Notes: a model not told the origin generated them from the letters alone. 64,000 bases of DNA from Pseudomonas purpurea (GCF_039908635.1 NZ_CP150918.1:5348001-5412000), one strand, 5' to 3'; shown: positions 1 to 8,651, counted from the first letter of the stretch. Translations and numbers: made by a program.

Positions 1-836
1 CCGCCAGGCCAACGACCATGTCCTGAATCAGTTTTTTCGGGTTCAGCGGCTGGCCAGCGGCGAACGCCGGGCATGCGGCTTCGCATTTACCGCACTGCAC
101 GCAGGCGTCGAAACCCAGCAGTTGGTTCCAGGTGAAATCCTTGGGTTTTTCCACGCCCAATGGTGCGGTCGGGTCGTTCAGGTCCAGCGGCTTCAAACCG
201 GTGGAGCGGCCACCCCCAAAACGCTCGGCGCGACGGTGCCAGGCCAAGTGCAAGGCACCGGCAAAGGCGTGCTTCATCGGCCCGCCCCAGGTCATGCCGA
301 AGAACAATTCCGAGACGCCCCACAGCACGCCGATACCGAGGATCACCGCCAATACCCAGCCGCCGAAGTTTTCCGGGAGGATGCCCGCCACTGGCAAGGT
401 CACCAGGAAGAACGACGCCGAGAACGCCAGCAAGCTTTTCGGCAGGCGCATCCACGGGCCTTTGGACAAACGGGCCGGCGGGTTGCGCCGACGCAGGTAC
501 ACAAAGATCGCCCCGACGAACATCACTGCCGTCATCAGCAACAGTGCATAACCGAGGAAACGGTTATGCAAGCCAAAACCGTGAACCAGGATCGCAAGCA
601 CGACGGATGCCACCGCGCCACCGGCCGTGGCAACGTGGGTGTTGGCGATGTATTTGTCCCGCGCGACGACGTGGTGCAAATCGACCATGTAGCGCTTGGG
701 CATGGCGAACAGGCCGCCGATCAGGTCGACTTTGGAAGCCCGGCCCCGGCGCCACATAGCCACCCGCCGCAACGCGCCCAGGACAGCAAGTCCGGTGGCT
801 GCGAACAGCAGGATTGGAAGAAGGGTGTTCAACATA
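1..836 (-). CDS. dgcB: Dimethylglycine catabolism Fe-S membrane protein DgcB (3' end outside window)
   Basis: N-terminal 278 codons of a membrane iron-sulfur protein; the rest lies beyond base 1. The start ATG at 834-836 has a GGGAG ribosome site. About five hydrophobic helices come first, then a ferredoxin-like motif CVQCGKCEAACP near the window edge. In pseudomonads DgcA and DgcB together carry out dimethylglycine demethylation, with electrons thought to leave through the Fe-S subunit to ETF or quinone. It lies directly downstream of dgcA on the same strand, with a REP element between them. The assignment rests on the heterodisulfide-reductase/GlpC-like architecture plus the dgcA neighbour. 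Confidence 0.88.
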
Positions 837-895
837 GGTGTTGCTCCCAAAGACCTCGGGGTCATGTACGCGCCGGTAAGAGCGACGCACCTACT

Positions 896-1027
896 TGTGG
901 CGAGGAAGCTTGCTCCCGCTGGAGCGCGAAGCGCTCCCAAAACAGCCGCAGGTGTATATCTGATACACCGCTACTGCAGGTTTTGGGGCCGCTTCGCAGC
1001 CCAGCGGGAGCAAGCTCCCTCGCCACA
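896..1027. repeat. REP doublet (TGTGGCGAGG family)
   Basis: Two inverted arms, each reading TGTGGCGAGG-AGCTTGCTCCCGCTGG or its complement, flank a spacer of about 80 bp. The element sits between dgcA and dgcB. The same unit recurs at about 14.3, 16.0, 21.0, 25.8, 31.6, 36.1, 38.5, 46.2 and 56.4 kb. Confidence 0.85.
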
Positions 1028-1045
1028 GGTGATGGTGGTAATCCG

Positions 1046-3106
1046 TTAGAAGTCTTTACACAGCCGCAGGGCGTCGTAGATCGCCGCATGCGTGTTGCGC
1101 TGGGCCACGCAGTCGCCGATGCGGAACAGCAGGTAGCCATCGCCCGGCTGACTCAACGATGGCTGCGGCTTGATCGCGAACAAGGCTTCGATGTCCATCT
1201 GGCCTTTGTTGCGCGAGCCTTCCTTCAGCGCGTAGTAGATTTCTTCGTCCGGGCGCACACCGTTCTCGACCACCACCTGGTCCACCACCCGCTCCTCTTT
1301 GGCGCCGGTGTATTCGTTTTCCAGCACGGCAATCAGCTTGTCGCCTTCGCGATAGACCTTCTCCAGCATCATGTCGCCGGTCATGATCACTTCTTTGGGG
1401 TACATGCTGCGGTAGTAAGTCGGGAACGACGTGCCACCGATGGCTACACCCGGTTTGATGTCGTCGGTGACGATCTCGACCTGGCTGCCCTTGTCGGCGA
1501 GGAAATCGGCCGTCGACATCCCGGTGAACTCACAAATGGTGTCGTAGACCAGCACGTTCTTGCCCGGTGCAACCTTGCCGTCGAGGATGTCCCAACTGCT
1601 GACCACCAGGCCTTCAGCCGCGCCCCAGTGTTCGTTCTGCTCCAGGAATGGATGGCCGCCGACGGCGAGCACCACCACGTCCGGACGCAGGTCGAGAATG
1701 GTTGCCGCATCCGCCGCCACGCCCAGGCGCAGGTCGACTTTCAAACGTGCCAGCTCCAGTTGGAACCAGCGGGTGATACCGGCAATCTGGTCCCGTTGCG
1801 GGGCTTTCGAAGCGGTGGTGATCTGCCCGCCGATGAATTCTTTCTTCTCGAACAGGGTCACGTCATGGCCCCGTTCGGCCGCCACGCGTGCGGCTTCCAT
1901 CCCGGCAGGACCTGCACCGACCACCACGACTTTGCGTTTCACACCGGTCGATTTCTCGATGATGTGCGGTACACCCATGTATTCACGGGAGGTCGCGGCG
2001 TTCTGGATGCACAACACGTCCAGGCCTTGGTACTGGCGGTCGATGCAGTAGTTGGCGCCGACGCATTGTTTGATCTGGTCGACCTGGCCCATCTTGATCT
2101 TGGCGATCAGGTGCGGATCAGCGATGTGGGCGCGGGTCATGCCGACCATGTCGACATAGCCACCTTCCAGAATCCGCGTGGCCTGGTTCGGGTCCTTGAT
2201 GTTCTGCGCGTGCAGCACCGGAGCCTTGACCACCTCTTTGATACCGGCCGCCAGGTGCAGGAACGGCTCCGGTGGATAACTCATGTTGGGGATTACGTTG
2301 GCCAGGGTGTTGTGGGTGTCGCACCCCGAACCCACGACACCGATGAAGTCGATCATCCCCGTGTCGTCGTAATACTTGGCGATCTGCTTCATGTCCTCGT
2401 GGGACAAACCGTCCGGGTGGAACTCGTCACCGCACAGGCGGATGCCGACGCAGAAATCCGGGCCGACTTCCTTGCGCACAGCCTTGAGTACTTCCAGGCC
2501 GAAACGCATACGGTTCTCGAAGCTACCGCCCCATTCGTCGGTACGTTTGTTGACGCGCGGGCTCCAGAACTGGTCGATCATGTGCTGGTGCACCGCCGAC
2601 AGTTCAACGCCGTCCAGGCCACCGGCCTTGGCACGGCCAGCCGCCGTGGCGTAGTTGCCGATCACGCGCCAGATTTCTTCCGGCTCGATGGTTTTGCAGG
2701 TCGCACGGTGCACCGGCTCACGAATGCCCGACGGCGACAGCAGGGTCGGCCAATGCTCGCCGTCCCAACGCGAACGACGGCCCATGTGGGTAATCTGGAT
2801 CATGATCTTGGCGCCATGCTTGTGCATGGCGTCGGCCAGGTTCTGGAAGTGCGGAATGATCCGGTCGTCGGCCAGGTTGACCGACTTCCACCAGCCTTGC
2901 GGGCTGTCGATGGCCACGCTGGAGGAACCGCCGCAAATCGCCAGGCCGATCCCGCCCTTGGCTTTCTCTTCGTAATACTTCACGTACCGATCGGTGGTCA
3001 TCCCGCCGTCGGTGGCGTAAACCTCGGCGTGCGCGGTGCTGAGCACGCGGTTGCGGATGGTCAGTTTGCCAATTTGAATTGGCTGGAACATTGCTTCGAA
3101 AGCCAT
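1046..3106 (-). CDS. dgcA: Dimethylglycine demethylase flavoprotein DgcA
   Basis: A 686-residue enzyme of the trimethylamine/dimethylamine dehydrogenase branch of the old yellow enzymes. It has an FMN TIM barrel (about residues 5-370) followed by a NAD/FAD-type Rossmann half (VVVVGAGPAGMEAA at about 393-406). It is expected to demethylate dimethylglycine to sarcosine in the cytoplasm. The Fe-S motif region reads C348-x2-A351-x2-C354-x11-C366, so the second cysteine of the usual CxxCxxxC motif is alanine. The start ATG at 3106 has GAGGA upstream. It follows the DUF5943 gene by 15 bp and precedes dgcB. GbdR activation is known in P. aeruginosa; no operator was identified here. Confidence 0.92.
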   Translation of the reverse strand: MAFEAMFQPIQIGKLTIRNRVLSTAHAEVYATDGGMTTDRYVKYYEEKAKGGIGLAICGGSSSVAIDSPQGWWKSVNLADDRIIPHFQNLADAMHKHGAKIMIQITHMGRRSRWDGEHWPTLLSPSGIREPVHRATCKTIEPEEIWRVIGNYATAAGRAKAGGLDGVELSAVHQHMIDQFWSPRVNKRTDEWGGSFENRMRFGLEVLKAVRKEVGPDFCVGIRLCGDEFHPDGLSHEDMKQIAKYYDDTGMIDFIGVVGSGCDTHNTLANVIPNMSYPPEPFLHLAAGIKEVVKAPVLHAQNIKDPNQATRILEGGYVDMVGMTRAHIADPHLIAKIKMGQVDQIKQCVGANYCIDRQYQGLDVLCIQNAATSREYMGVPHIIEKSTGVKRKVVVVGAGPAGMEAARVAAERGHDVTLFEKKEFIGGQITTASKAPQRDQIAGITRWFQLELARLKVDLRLGVAADAATILDLRPDVVVLAVGGHPFLEQNEHWGAAEGLVVSSWDILDGKVAPGKNVLVYDTICEFTGMSTADFLADKGSQVEIVTDDIKPGVAIGGTSFPTYYRSMYPKEVIMTGDMMLEKVYREGDKLIAVLENEYTGAKEERVVDQVVVENGVRPDEEIYYALKEGSRNKGQMDIEALFAIKPQPSLSQPGDGYLLFRIGDCVAQRNTHAAIYDALRLCKDF

Positions 3107-3121
3107 GACGGGGTCCTCGAC

Positions 3122-3652
3122 TTACAACGGCTTGACGGTGAACAGCCCGTCGTCGTGGCCTTCTTCGGAGCCACCGTAAACCTGTTCGGCGACGGTGCGG
3201 ATCTTGCTGCCGCGCGCCTGCAGAATCTGGTCCATGGCACCGGCAAACCAGCCAGTGAACATGTAGTCGACCTTGCGTCCGACCTTCCCGTACACGTAGA
3301 CGAACGCCGAGTGTTCGAGCTTGACGCTGGCAGTGCCTTTGTCGAGGTCGATGTCCTGGATCTTGAACAGGCCCCAGCCGCGTTGCGACAGGCGTTTCAT
3401 GTAGTGCTCGAACACCGCGACGCCTTCCAGGCCGTGGCATTCGGCTTCTTTTTCGCACCAGTGCCAGGCGGATTTGTAGCCGGCCTTGTAGAGGATTTCC
3501 GCGTAAGCGTCAGCGCCCAGGACTTCTTCGATGCCCATGTGGTTGTTGACGAAGAAATGACGCGGCACATACAGCATCGGCAGGGCGTCAGAGGTCCAGA
3601 CACCGGTTTCGCTGTCGACTTCGATAGGCAATTGCGGGGCGATTTTGGCCAT
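3122..3652 (-). CDS. DUF5943 protein of the dimethylglycine operon
   Basis: A 176-residue soluble protein without signal peptide or membrane helix. It resembles the small V4R/heme-NO-binding-like proteins encoded between the dipeptidase and dgcA in Pseudomonas (PA5397-like). Its biochemical role is unknown. Position inside the dgc operon, 15 bp before dgcA, suggests an accessory or sensory role in dimethylglycine breakdown. The start ATG at 3652 has a GGAG ribosome site. The family name is from memory of the syntenic gene; the function is not asserted. Confidence 0.8.
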   Translation of the reverse strand: MAKIAPQLPIEVDSETGVWTSDALPMLYVPRHFFVNNHMGIEEVLGADAYAEILYKAGYKSAWHWCEKEAECHGLEGVAVFEHYMKRLSQRGWGLFKIQDIDLDKGTASVKLEHSAFVYVYGKVGRKVDYMFTGWFAGAMDQILQARGSKIRTVAEQVYGGSEEGHDDGLFTVKPL

Positions 3653-3708
3653 GGAAACTTAACTCCAGAAAATATTCGGTTCGGTGGTGGCCGCGGCCCT
3701 CACCCCAG

Positions 3709-3729
3709 CCCTCTCCCGGTGGGAGAGGG
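3709..3729. repeat. Short intergenic palindrome
   Basis: Perfect hairpin CCCTCTCCC-GGT-GGGAGAGGG in the gap between the dipeptidase-like gene and the DUF5943 gene. A related but more diverged CCCTCACC...GGTGAGGG element occurs at 40.2 kb, so this looks like a dispersed repeat rather than a local regulator. Confidence 0.65.
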
Positions 3730-3758
3730 GGCAGATCGGCGGCGGTCTGTGGAAAGCG

Positions 3759-4736
3759 TTATTCGCCCCAGACGTCTTTAAGGATGCTCACCCAGTTTTC
3801 GCCCATGATCTTGCGCACCACGTGCTCGGAATGGCCGCGTTTGAGCAGCGTCTCGGTCAGGTTCGGGAACTCGCCCACGGTGCGGATGCCCAGCGGGTTG
3901 ATGATCTTGCCGAAGCTGGTCAGACGGCGGGCGTAACCCTTGTCGTGGGTCAGCATTTCGAAGAAGTCCTGGCCATGCCCCTGGGTGAAGTCGGTGCCGA
4001 TGCCGATGGCGTCTTCACCGACGATGTTCATGGTGTACTCAATGGCTTCAGCGTAATCGTCGATGGTCGAATCGATGCCTTTGGCGAGGAACGGCGCGAA
4101 CATGGTCACGCCGACAAAACCGCCGTGGTCGGCAATGAACTTCAGCTCTGCATCGGACTTGTTGCGCGGGTGCTCCTTGAGCCCCGACGGCAGGCAGTGG
4201 GAGTAGCACACCGGTTTTTTCGATTCGAGGATGACCTCTTCAGAGGTCTTGGAACCGACGTGGGACAGGTCGCACATGATGCCGACGCGGTTCATCTCGG
4301 CCACCACTTCGCGGCCGAAACCCGACAGGCCGCCATCACGCTCGTAGCAACCGGTGCCCACCAGGTTCTGGGTGTTGTAGCACATCTGCACCACGCCCAC
4401 GCCGAGCTGCTTGAAGATCTCGATGTAGCCGAGCTGGTCTTCAAACGCATGGGCATTCTGGAAGCCGAAGATGATCCCGGTCTTGCCCTGTTCTTTGGCG
4501 CGACGAATGTCGGCGGTGGTCTTGACCGGAATCACCAGGTCGCTGTTCTCGCGGATCAGCTTCTGGCTGGCGGCGATGTTGTTGATGGTCGCCTGAAAGC
4601 CTTCCCACACCGACACGGTGCAGTTGGCCGCGGTCAGGCCGCCCTTGCGCATGTCTTCGAACAGCTCACGGTTCCACTTGGCAATGATCAGCCCGTCGAT
4701 AACGATGCTGTCGGCGTGCAATTCGGCTGGGCTCAT
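3759..4736 (-). CDS. Peptidase M19 (membrane dipeptidase)-like protein
   Basis: A 325-residue protein of the renal dipeptidase (M19) fold and first gene of the dgc operon (PA5396-like). The start ATG at 4736 follows AGGGGA; an upstream in-frame extension lacks a ribosome site. The family motifs DLSH (H159), YSH (H180), HPRN and GIGTDF are present. However, the N-terminal HxD metal motif is replaced by DGLIIAKW (residues 14-21), and the bridging-glutamate region reads FQNAH (Q93). The classical two-zinc site therefore looks incomplete. No signal peptide is seen. Substrate unknown; genomic context points to methylated amines or their peptides. Confidence 0.85.
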   Translation of the reverse strand: MSPAELHADSIVIDGLIIAKWNRELFEDMRKGGLTAANCTVSVWEGFQATINNIAASQKLIRENSDLVIPVKTTADIRRAKEQGKTGIIFGFQNAHAFEDQLGYIEIFKQLGVGVVQMCYNTQNLVGTGCYERDGGLSGFGREVVAEMNRVGIMCDLSHVGSKTSEEVILESKKPVCYSHCLPSGLKEHPRNKSDAELKFIADHGGFVGVTMFAPFLAKGIDSTIDDYAEAIEYTMNIVGEDAIGIGTDFTQGHGQDFFEMLTHDKGYARRLTSFGKIINPLGIRTVGEFPNLTETLLKRGHSEHVVRKIMGENWVSILKDVWGE

Positions 4737-4960
4737 CAGGCTGTCCCCTATTGGCGATTCATGCGCCGAATCGTGTGCCGGCGCTTTGGGGCCAGCATAT
4801 GCCTGAGGGACAGGGCAGCCGGGTGCAAAAACGACAGCGCAATTGCCGAAAGCGTCAATCCACGACAAAGGGTCTCGCCAAGGGCCATTTGCCCGTCTGT
4901 TCTTTGGCCGGCGCTTGGGCCAGAATTCGCGGCATCACTGGAACAAGGGGCGGCAACGCA

Positions 4961-5362
4961 ATGAAAACGATCTTCCTGGCTTTGGCACTGATAGCGACCG
5001 GCGTACAGGCGGCTGAAGAGGCCGACAACTCCCCGTGTGATGCGGTCGAAAACGACGTCCAGACCCTGGAATGCTCGGCCTACAGCAAAACCACCGCCGA
5101 ACAGCTCTTGAACGACAACTTCCAGGGCCTGACCGAGCGCATGCAAACGCTCTACGGCAACAACAAGGCGCAACTGACGGACATCACCGGCAAGCTCAAG
5201 GCCGCGCAACAACAGTGGCTGAAGACTCGCGACGCCGATTGCGCGGTGGAAGCCTTCCCCGCCACGGCCGGCAGCAAGGCCCACACCATTGCGCTCAATG
5301 ACTGCATTGCGCGAATGAGCGACGAACGGTCGGAGTTTTTGGAGTCGATTGGGCAGGAGTGA
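4961..5362 (+). CDS. LprI-like (DUF1311) secreted protein
   Basis: A 133-residue protein with a Sec signal peptide (MKTIFLALALIATGVQA) and a small, charged, cysteine-containing mature domain. The pattern C...C...W...RD.DC...C is typical of the DUF1311/LprI lysozyme-inhibitor-like family. It is expected in the periplasm. The start at 4961 was chosen because the signal peptide begins there; the reading frame is open further upstream but has no signal. It is transcribed away from the dgc operon and converges with hipA, ending 5 bp from its stop codon. The exact role, such as lysozyme inhibition, is untested. Confidence 0.8.
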   Translation: MKTIFLALALIATGVQAAEEADNSPCDAVENDVQTLECSAYSKTTAEQLLNDNFQGLTERMQTLYGNNKAQLTDITGKLKAAQQQWLKTRDADCAVEAFPATAGSKAHTIALNDCIARMSDERSEFLESIGQE

Positions 5363-5366
5363 GGCG

Positions 5367-6605
5367 TCAGAGTGCCTGCCACACTGACTCAAGAGCGGTC
5401 AGCATTTTTTTGCTCACCGCTTTATCGATTTCCAGATCGTCGCAACAGATAACCCACCCGGAAAAAGCATCCAGCGTCTGTTCGATGTAGCGTTCAGGCT
5501 CCAGGAAACTGAAGGTTTTGCACACCTCAATAAGAGCCTTGCGTGTGGGTATGCCTTTTCCCGCGAATGCAGTGGTGTGTTCGTTACCGCGTCCTGCGGT
5601 ACTGGAAAAGGTCAGATCGTAAGCCGGAGCCATTTTCCAGCCGTCCTTGCCGCCAAAAAACGAGAAGTTCTTCGCGTGATCGTCGTGGTTATGAGCGAGA
5701 GCGTTGAAGACCATCAATCGGGCCATTTTCTCGACCTCGGTCGCATCCTTGGTCATTGTCCAGGTCGCTCGCAGTAAATCACTGTAATCGAGGCTTGGCG
5801 CACGGAAGTCAGCATATAGAATCGCCGCAGCGGTAAGCATGTGGCGCTTGGAACCTGCTTCTCGATCGAAACGTTTCGTGGCGAAGAATTGCTCGACCCC
5901 CTTGGTGGTTTCTACCTGAAACAGTTTCGACTCGGAAATTTCCACCCCTGCCCGATGGGCCATCAGAGCATAGGCCTGCTCAATAGCGCCGCTATCACGA
6001 TGCTCTTCTTCGCAGCGAAATTTGATCAACCAGTGCTCATAACCCTTGGGCATTTCACCGAATGACGAAACAGCGCGGCATTTGTCCGGCGACAGGCCAA
6101 TCACTGCTTTGGGCCGAGCACCACCGGGGGACCCTCCCGCCAGGCGCAGGGATGTGATGACCTCGTCAGCACTGCCTGAAAGTATCGTTTGTGATGCCTC
6201 ATAGAGCGCGGCCAGATCGAGGTCTTCGTCTGTTTCAACGGTTTCGAACATCGGCACGTATTCAAGCGCGCCCATGCTTCGGTTGCCCATATAGGCCAGA
6301 CGATCCAGCGGGCCGATTGCGTGGCGCTCGATTCCCAACTGACTTCGGAAAAATCGATCCATGAGCAACAACCCCCAGCCATCGGGCAACGAATCAATGA
6401 AAGCGCCGTGCAGGCCATCAAACAGCAGCGCATCGGCAGCCTTCTGGGGGGTGATAGAGAAATCCATGTGAAACGGAGCGAGGTTGAATCCTTTCGCCAG
6501 CCACCCGGGATCATAGGAAAAAAACAGGCCTTGACGAGGAATCGCAACCAATTCGCCGACCCTTGATTCCTGAAGCATGACGCTGAGTGCCTTAACGGAT
6601 TTCAT
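5367..6605 (-). CDS. hipA: HipA-family serine/threonine kinase toxin
   Basis: A 412-residue HipA-like kinase: an N-terminal couple_hipA-type segment, a glycine-rich GGSPGGARPK loop (about 157-166), the WLIKF strand (192-196) with the nucleotide-contacting lysine, the catalytic segment NHDDHAKN (306-313), and a YDLTF metal-binding motif (D330). In E. coli, HipA phosphorylates glutamyl-tRNA synthetase; this homologue's target is unknown. The start codon overlaps the hipB stop in an ATGA tetranucleotide (6602-6605), implying translational coupling. All key catalytic residues are present, so the toxin looks intact. Confidence 0.92.
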   Translation of the reverse strand: MKSVKALSVMLQESRVGELVAIPRQGLFFSYDPGWLAKGFNLAPFHMDFSITPQKAADALLFDGLHGAFIDSLPDGWGLLLMDRFFRSQLGIERHAIGPLDRLAYMGNRSMGALEYVPMFETVETDEDLDLAALYEASQTILSGSADEVITSLRLAGGSPGGARPKAVIGLSPDKCRAVSSFGEMPKGYEHWLIKFRCEEEHRDSGAIEQAYALMAHRAGVEISESKLFQVETTKGVEQFFATKRFDREAGSKRHMLTAAAILYADFRAPSLDYSDLLRATWTMTKDATEVEKMARLMVFNALAHNHDDHAKNFSFFGGKDGWKMAPAYDLTFSSTAGRGNEHTTAFAGKGIPTRKALIEVCKTFSFLEPERYIEQTLDAFSGWVICCDDLEIDKAVSKKMLTALESVWQAL

Positions 6606-6898
6606 TGTCGGCCACGAGCCCTTTCGTAGTTTTTCAGTTGTTCAAGTGTCAGCGATTGAGCCGAGGCGAACAAAGTTGTTAGTGGTTCTTCTGCCCCGAG
6701 GCAGATCGCGATCAGTAACAAGCCATCCAGAGAGATTTTGCCGGTGGTTTCAAAGCGCTTGATATTCGACTCGGGGACGCCTGACTTTTGCGCGAGCGTG
6801 CGCCGCGAAAGGTTTTTGCTGAGCCTCAGACGCTTGGCATTCCCGGCTATCTGTAAAGCGACCTCTCCGGGGGAGTAGAAGATATGGGTAAGAGCCAT
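6602..6898 (-). CDS. hipB: HipB-like helix-turn-helix antitoxin
   Basis: A 98-residue XRE-family regulator upstream of and overlapping hipA. The helix-turn-helix lies at about residues 31-68 (LSRRTLAQKSGVPESNIKRF). In this family the protein binds HipA and represses the operon. The ribosome site lies inside a CCTCAAGAGG dyad just before the ATG, and a related half-site sits between the likely -35 and -10 boxes, consistent with autorepression. The AT-rich upstream DNA contrasts with flanking genes and suggests the pair was acquired. Confidence 0.9.
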   Translation of the reverse strand: MALTHIFYSPGEVALQIAGNAKRLRLSKNLSRRTLAQKSGVPESNIKRFETTGKISLDGLLLIAICLGAEEPLTTLFASAQSLTLEQLKNYERARGRQ

Positions 6899-6904
6899 GA
6901 GTTG

Positions 6905-6965
6905 ACCTCAAGAGGAATGTGAGCAAGTGTAGCAGCGCTATAGTTTAATAAACCTCAAGAGCCAA
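6905..6965 (-). promoter_or_regulatory. Candidate hipBA promoter and HipB operators
   Basis: On the minus strand there is a TTGGCT box (6965-6960), 17 bp, then TATAGC (6942-6937). The spacer holds the dyad GTTTA-A-TAAAC (6943-6953) and a copy of ACCTCAAGAG (6952-6961). A second copy of ACCTCAAGAG (6905-6914) covers the hipB ribosome site. The two copies start 47 bp apart. Inferred from sequence only. Confidence 0.5.
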
Positions 6966-7117
6966 TATTTTATCTTTTAACTAGGTAAATTTTAATTAAA
7001 GGATAATATTTAGACCTTTATTCGCACGTGTTAAATGTCACTTGGACATTTCGTGTACAAGCTACGTTTAGGCCGTGAGCTATAAACTGCACATCATCTA
7101 CTGGGAAAGAGACTCAA

Positions 7118-7534
7118 ATGAAATTCTGCGGCATCGAAATCAAAGGCAGCGAAGCCATCATCGCCGTGGCCTCTCTCGACGGTCAGGCGTTGAATCACGT
7201 TGCGCTAACCACCAAGAAAATCGCCCTCGACGATGACGACGAAGCCGCGAACGTCAAAGTGTTTGCTGCTCAGGTGGCGTCGTTTGTGCGCGAGAATGCC
7301 GTCGACCGGATTGCGATCAAGAAGCGCAGCAAGAAAGGCGAGTTCGCCGGTGGGCCGACCACGTTCAAGATCGAGGGTGTTTTCCAGTTGCTGGAAAATT
7401 GCGAGGTCACGCTGCTGTCGCCACAGACCATCAATGCGCAGAACAAGAAATTCGACTTTGCACTGCCGGCCACGCTGAACAAATATCAGCATGAGGCGTA
7501 TAAGGCAGCGTGTTCTGCCCTTATGAAGAAGTAA
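7118..7534 (+). CDS. DUF3010 family protein
   Basis: A 138-residue cytoplasmic protein starting MKFCGIEIKGSEAI, matching the DUF3010 family in length and in the motifs KKGEFAGGP and NKYQHEAYKAA. The N-terminal GIEIKGSEA with alternating strands resembles an RNase H/actin-type fold, but no function is known. It has its own AT-rich promoter region shared with hipBA (6899-7117) and a start at 7118 after AAAGAGA. It stands alone; a REP element follows. Confidence 0.8.
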   Translation: MKFCGIEIKGSEAIIAVASLDGQALNHVALTTKKIALDDDDEAANVKVFAAQVASFVRENAVDRIAIKKRSKKGEFAGGPTTFKIEGVFQLLENCEVTLLSPQTINAQNKKFDFALPATLNKYQHEAYKAACSALMKK

Positions 7535-7562
7535 CCCAGTCCTTCAGACAAAGAGGATTTAA

Positions 7563-7585
7563 TGTGGGAGCGAGCTTGCTCGCGA
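7563..7585. repeat. Single REP unit (GTGGGAGCGAGC family)
   Basis: One unpaired copy of the TGTGGGAGCGAGCTTGCTCG palindrome between the DUF3010 gene and the end of cdhR. Confidence 0.8.
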
Positions 7586-7619
7586 AGGCGGTGGTTTTGT
7601 GTCTAGCCCAAGACCACCA

Positions 7620-8579
7620 TCAAACCACCTCCCGCCCATCCCCCAATCGTCGTCGATCCTCCCGCGGGCACCGCGCAAATCTGGCCCGATAGCTGCGGGT
7701 GAAATACGACGGCGACTCGAAGCCGCAGGCGATGCTCACTTCCAGCACGCTCATGTCGGTCTGGCGCAGCAGTTGCCGGGCCTTCTCCAGGCGTAATCCC
7801 AGGTAGAAATTGCTCGGGGTGTCGTTGAGGTGCAGGCGAAACAGGCGCTCCAACTGACGGCGCGTCACCTTGATCGAGTCCGCCAGTTCCAGGGTGCTCA
7901 GCGGCGGTTCGCTGTGCTGTTCCATCTCGCCAATCACCTGCACCAGTTTCTTGTTGCTGATGCCATAGCGGCTGGCGACTTCCATGCGCTGGTGGTCTTT
8001 GCGCGGGCGGATGCGCCCCAGTACGAATTGTTCGCTGACCTGAATCGCCAGTTGCGGGCCGTGGGCCTGGCCGATCAGGTCGAGCATCAGGTCGATGGAC
8101 GCCGTGCCACCGGCCGAGGTGATGCGGCGGCGGTCGATTTCGAACAGTTCCTGGGTGACGCTCAGCTGTGGGTAAGACTCCTTGAAGGCGTCGATAGCTT
8201 CCCAGTGCAACGTCACGCGATGGCCGTCGAGCAGGCCGGCTTCGGCGAGCACAACACTGCCAGTGTCGATGCCGCCGAGGGTCACGCCGTCGTGGTCGAG
8301 GCGGCGCAGCCAGTGTTCCAGCACCGGGTTGACGAACTTCAACGGCTCGAAACCTGCGACCACCAACAAGGTCGCGCCCTTCTTCAGCGGCTCCAGCGCC
8401 GCATCCGCGTTGAGCGACATGCCATTGCTCGCCAACACCGGCCCGCCATCGGCACTCAGCACATGCCAGCGGTAAAGCTCGCCACGAAAGCGGTTGGCCA
8501 CCCGCAGCGGTTCAATCGCCGAGATGAAACCGATCGCCGAGAAACCCGGCATCAACAAAAAGTAGAAATCCTGGGACAT
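7620..8579 (-). CDS. cdhR: Carnitine-responsive AraC/GlxA-type activator CdhR
   Basis: A 319-residue regulator with an N-terminal DJ-1/PfpI (GATase-1-like) sensor domain (about 1-190) and a C-terminal AraC helix-turn-helix pair (about 215-319, with VTRRQLERLF and FESPSYFTRSYRARF). The start ATG at 8577-8579 gives MSQDFYFLLMPGF; upstream extensions do not fit the family. It is divergent from caiX, and in P. aeruginosa the orthologue CdhR activates the carnitine operon in response to carnitine. A paralogue, GbdR, lies 6 kb away. The C terminus (RCPREDRRRL) is as expected for the family. Confidence 0.9.
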   Translation of the reverse strand: MSQDFYFLLMPGFSAIGFISAIEPLRVANRFRGELYRWHVLSADGGPVLASNGMSLNADAALEPLKKGATLLVVAGFEPLKFVNPVLEHWLRRLDHDGVTLGGIDTGSVVLAEAGLLDGHRVTLHWEAIDAFKESYPQLSVTQELFEIDRRRITSAGGTASIDLMLDLIGQAHGPQLAIQVSEQFVLGRIRPRKDHQRMEVASRYGISNKKLVQVIGEMEQHSEPPLSTLELADSIKVTRRQLERLFRLHLNDTPSNFYLGLRLEKARQLLRQTDMSVLEVSIACGFESPSYFTRSYRARFARCPREDRRRLGDGREVV

Positions 8580-8651
8580 GGAACGCACTCCGATGCGTCG
8601 GGTAGCGTGTGGACGTTGATACGCCACTTGCAAGCGCCAGACAAGGGCACA

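Noticed and set aside
122..3781. Very long plus-strand open frame (about 1,200 codons) opposite dgcB, dgcA and the DUF5943 gene
   Set aside because: It is the antisense shadow of GC-rich genes; it shows no motif, no plausible start and low-complexity composition. Similar long shadows opposite betT, betB, betA, pgk and tkt were dropped for the same reason.
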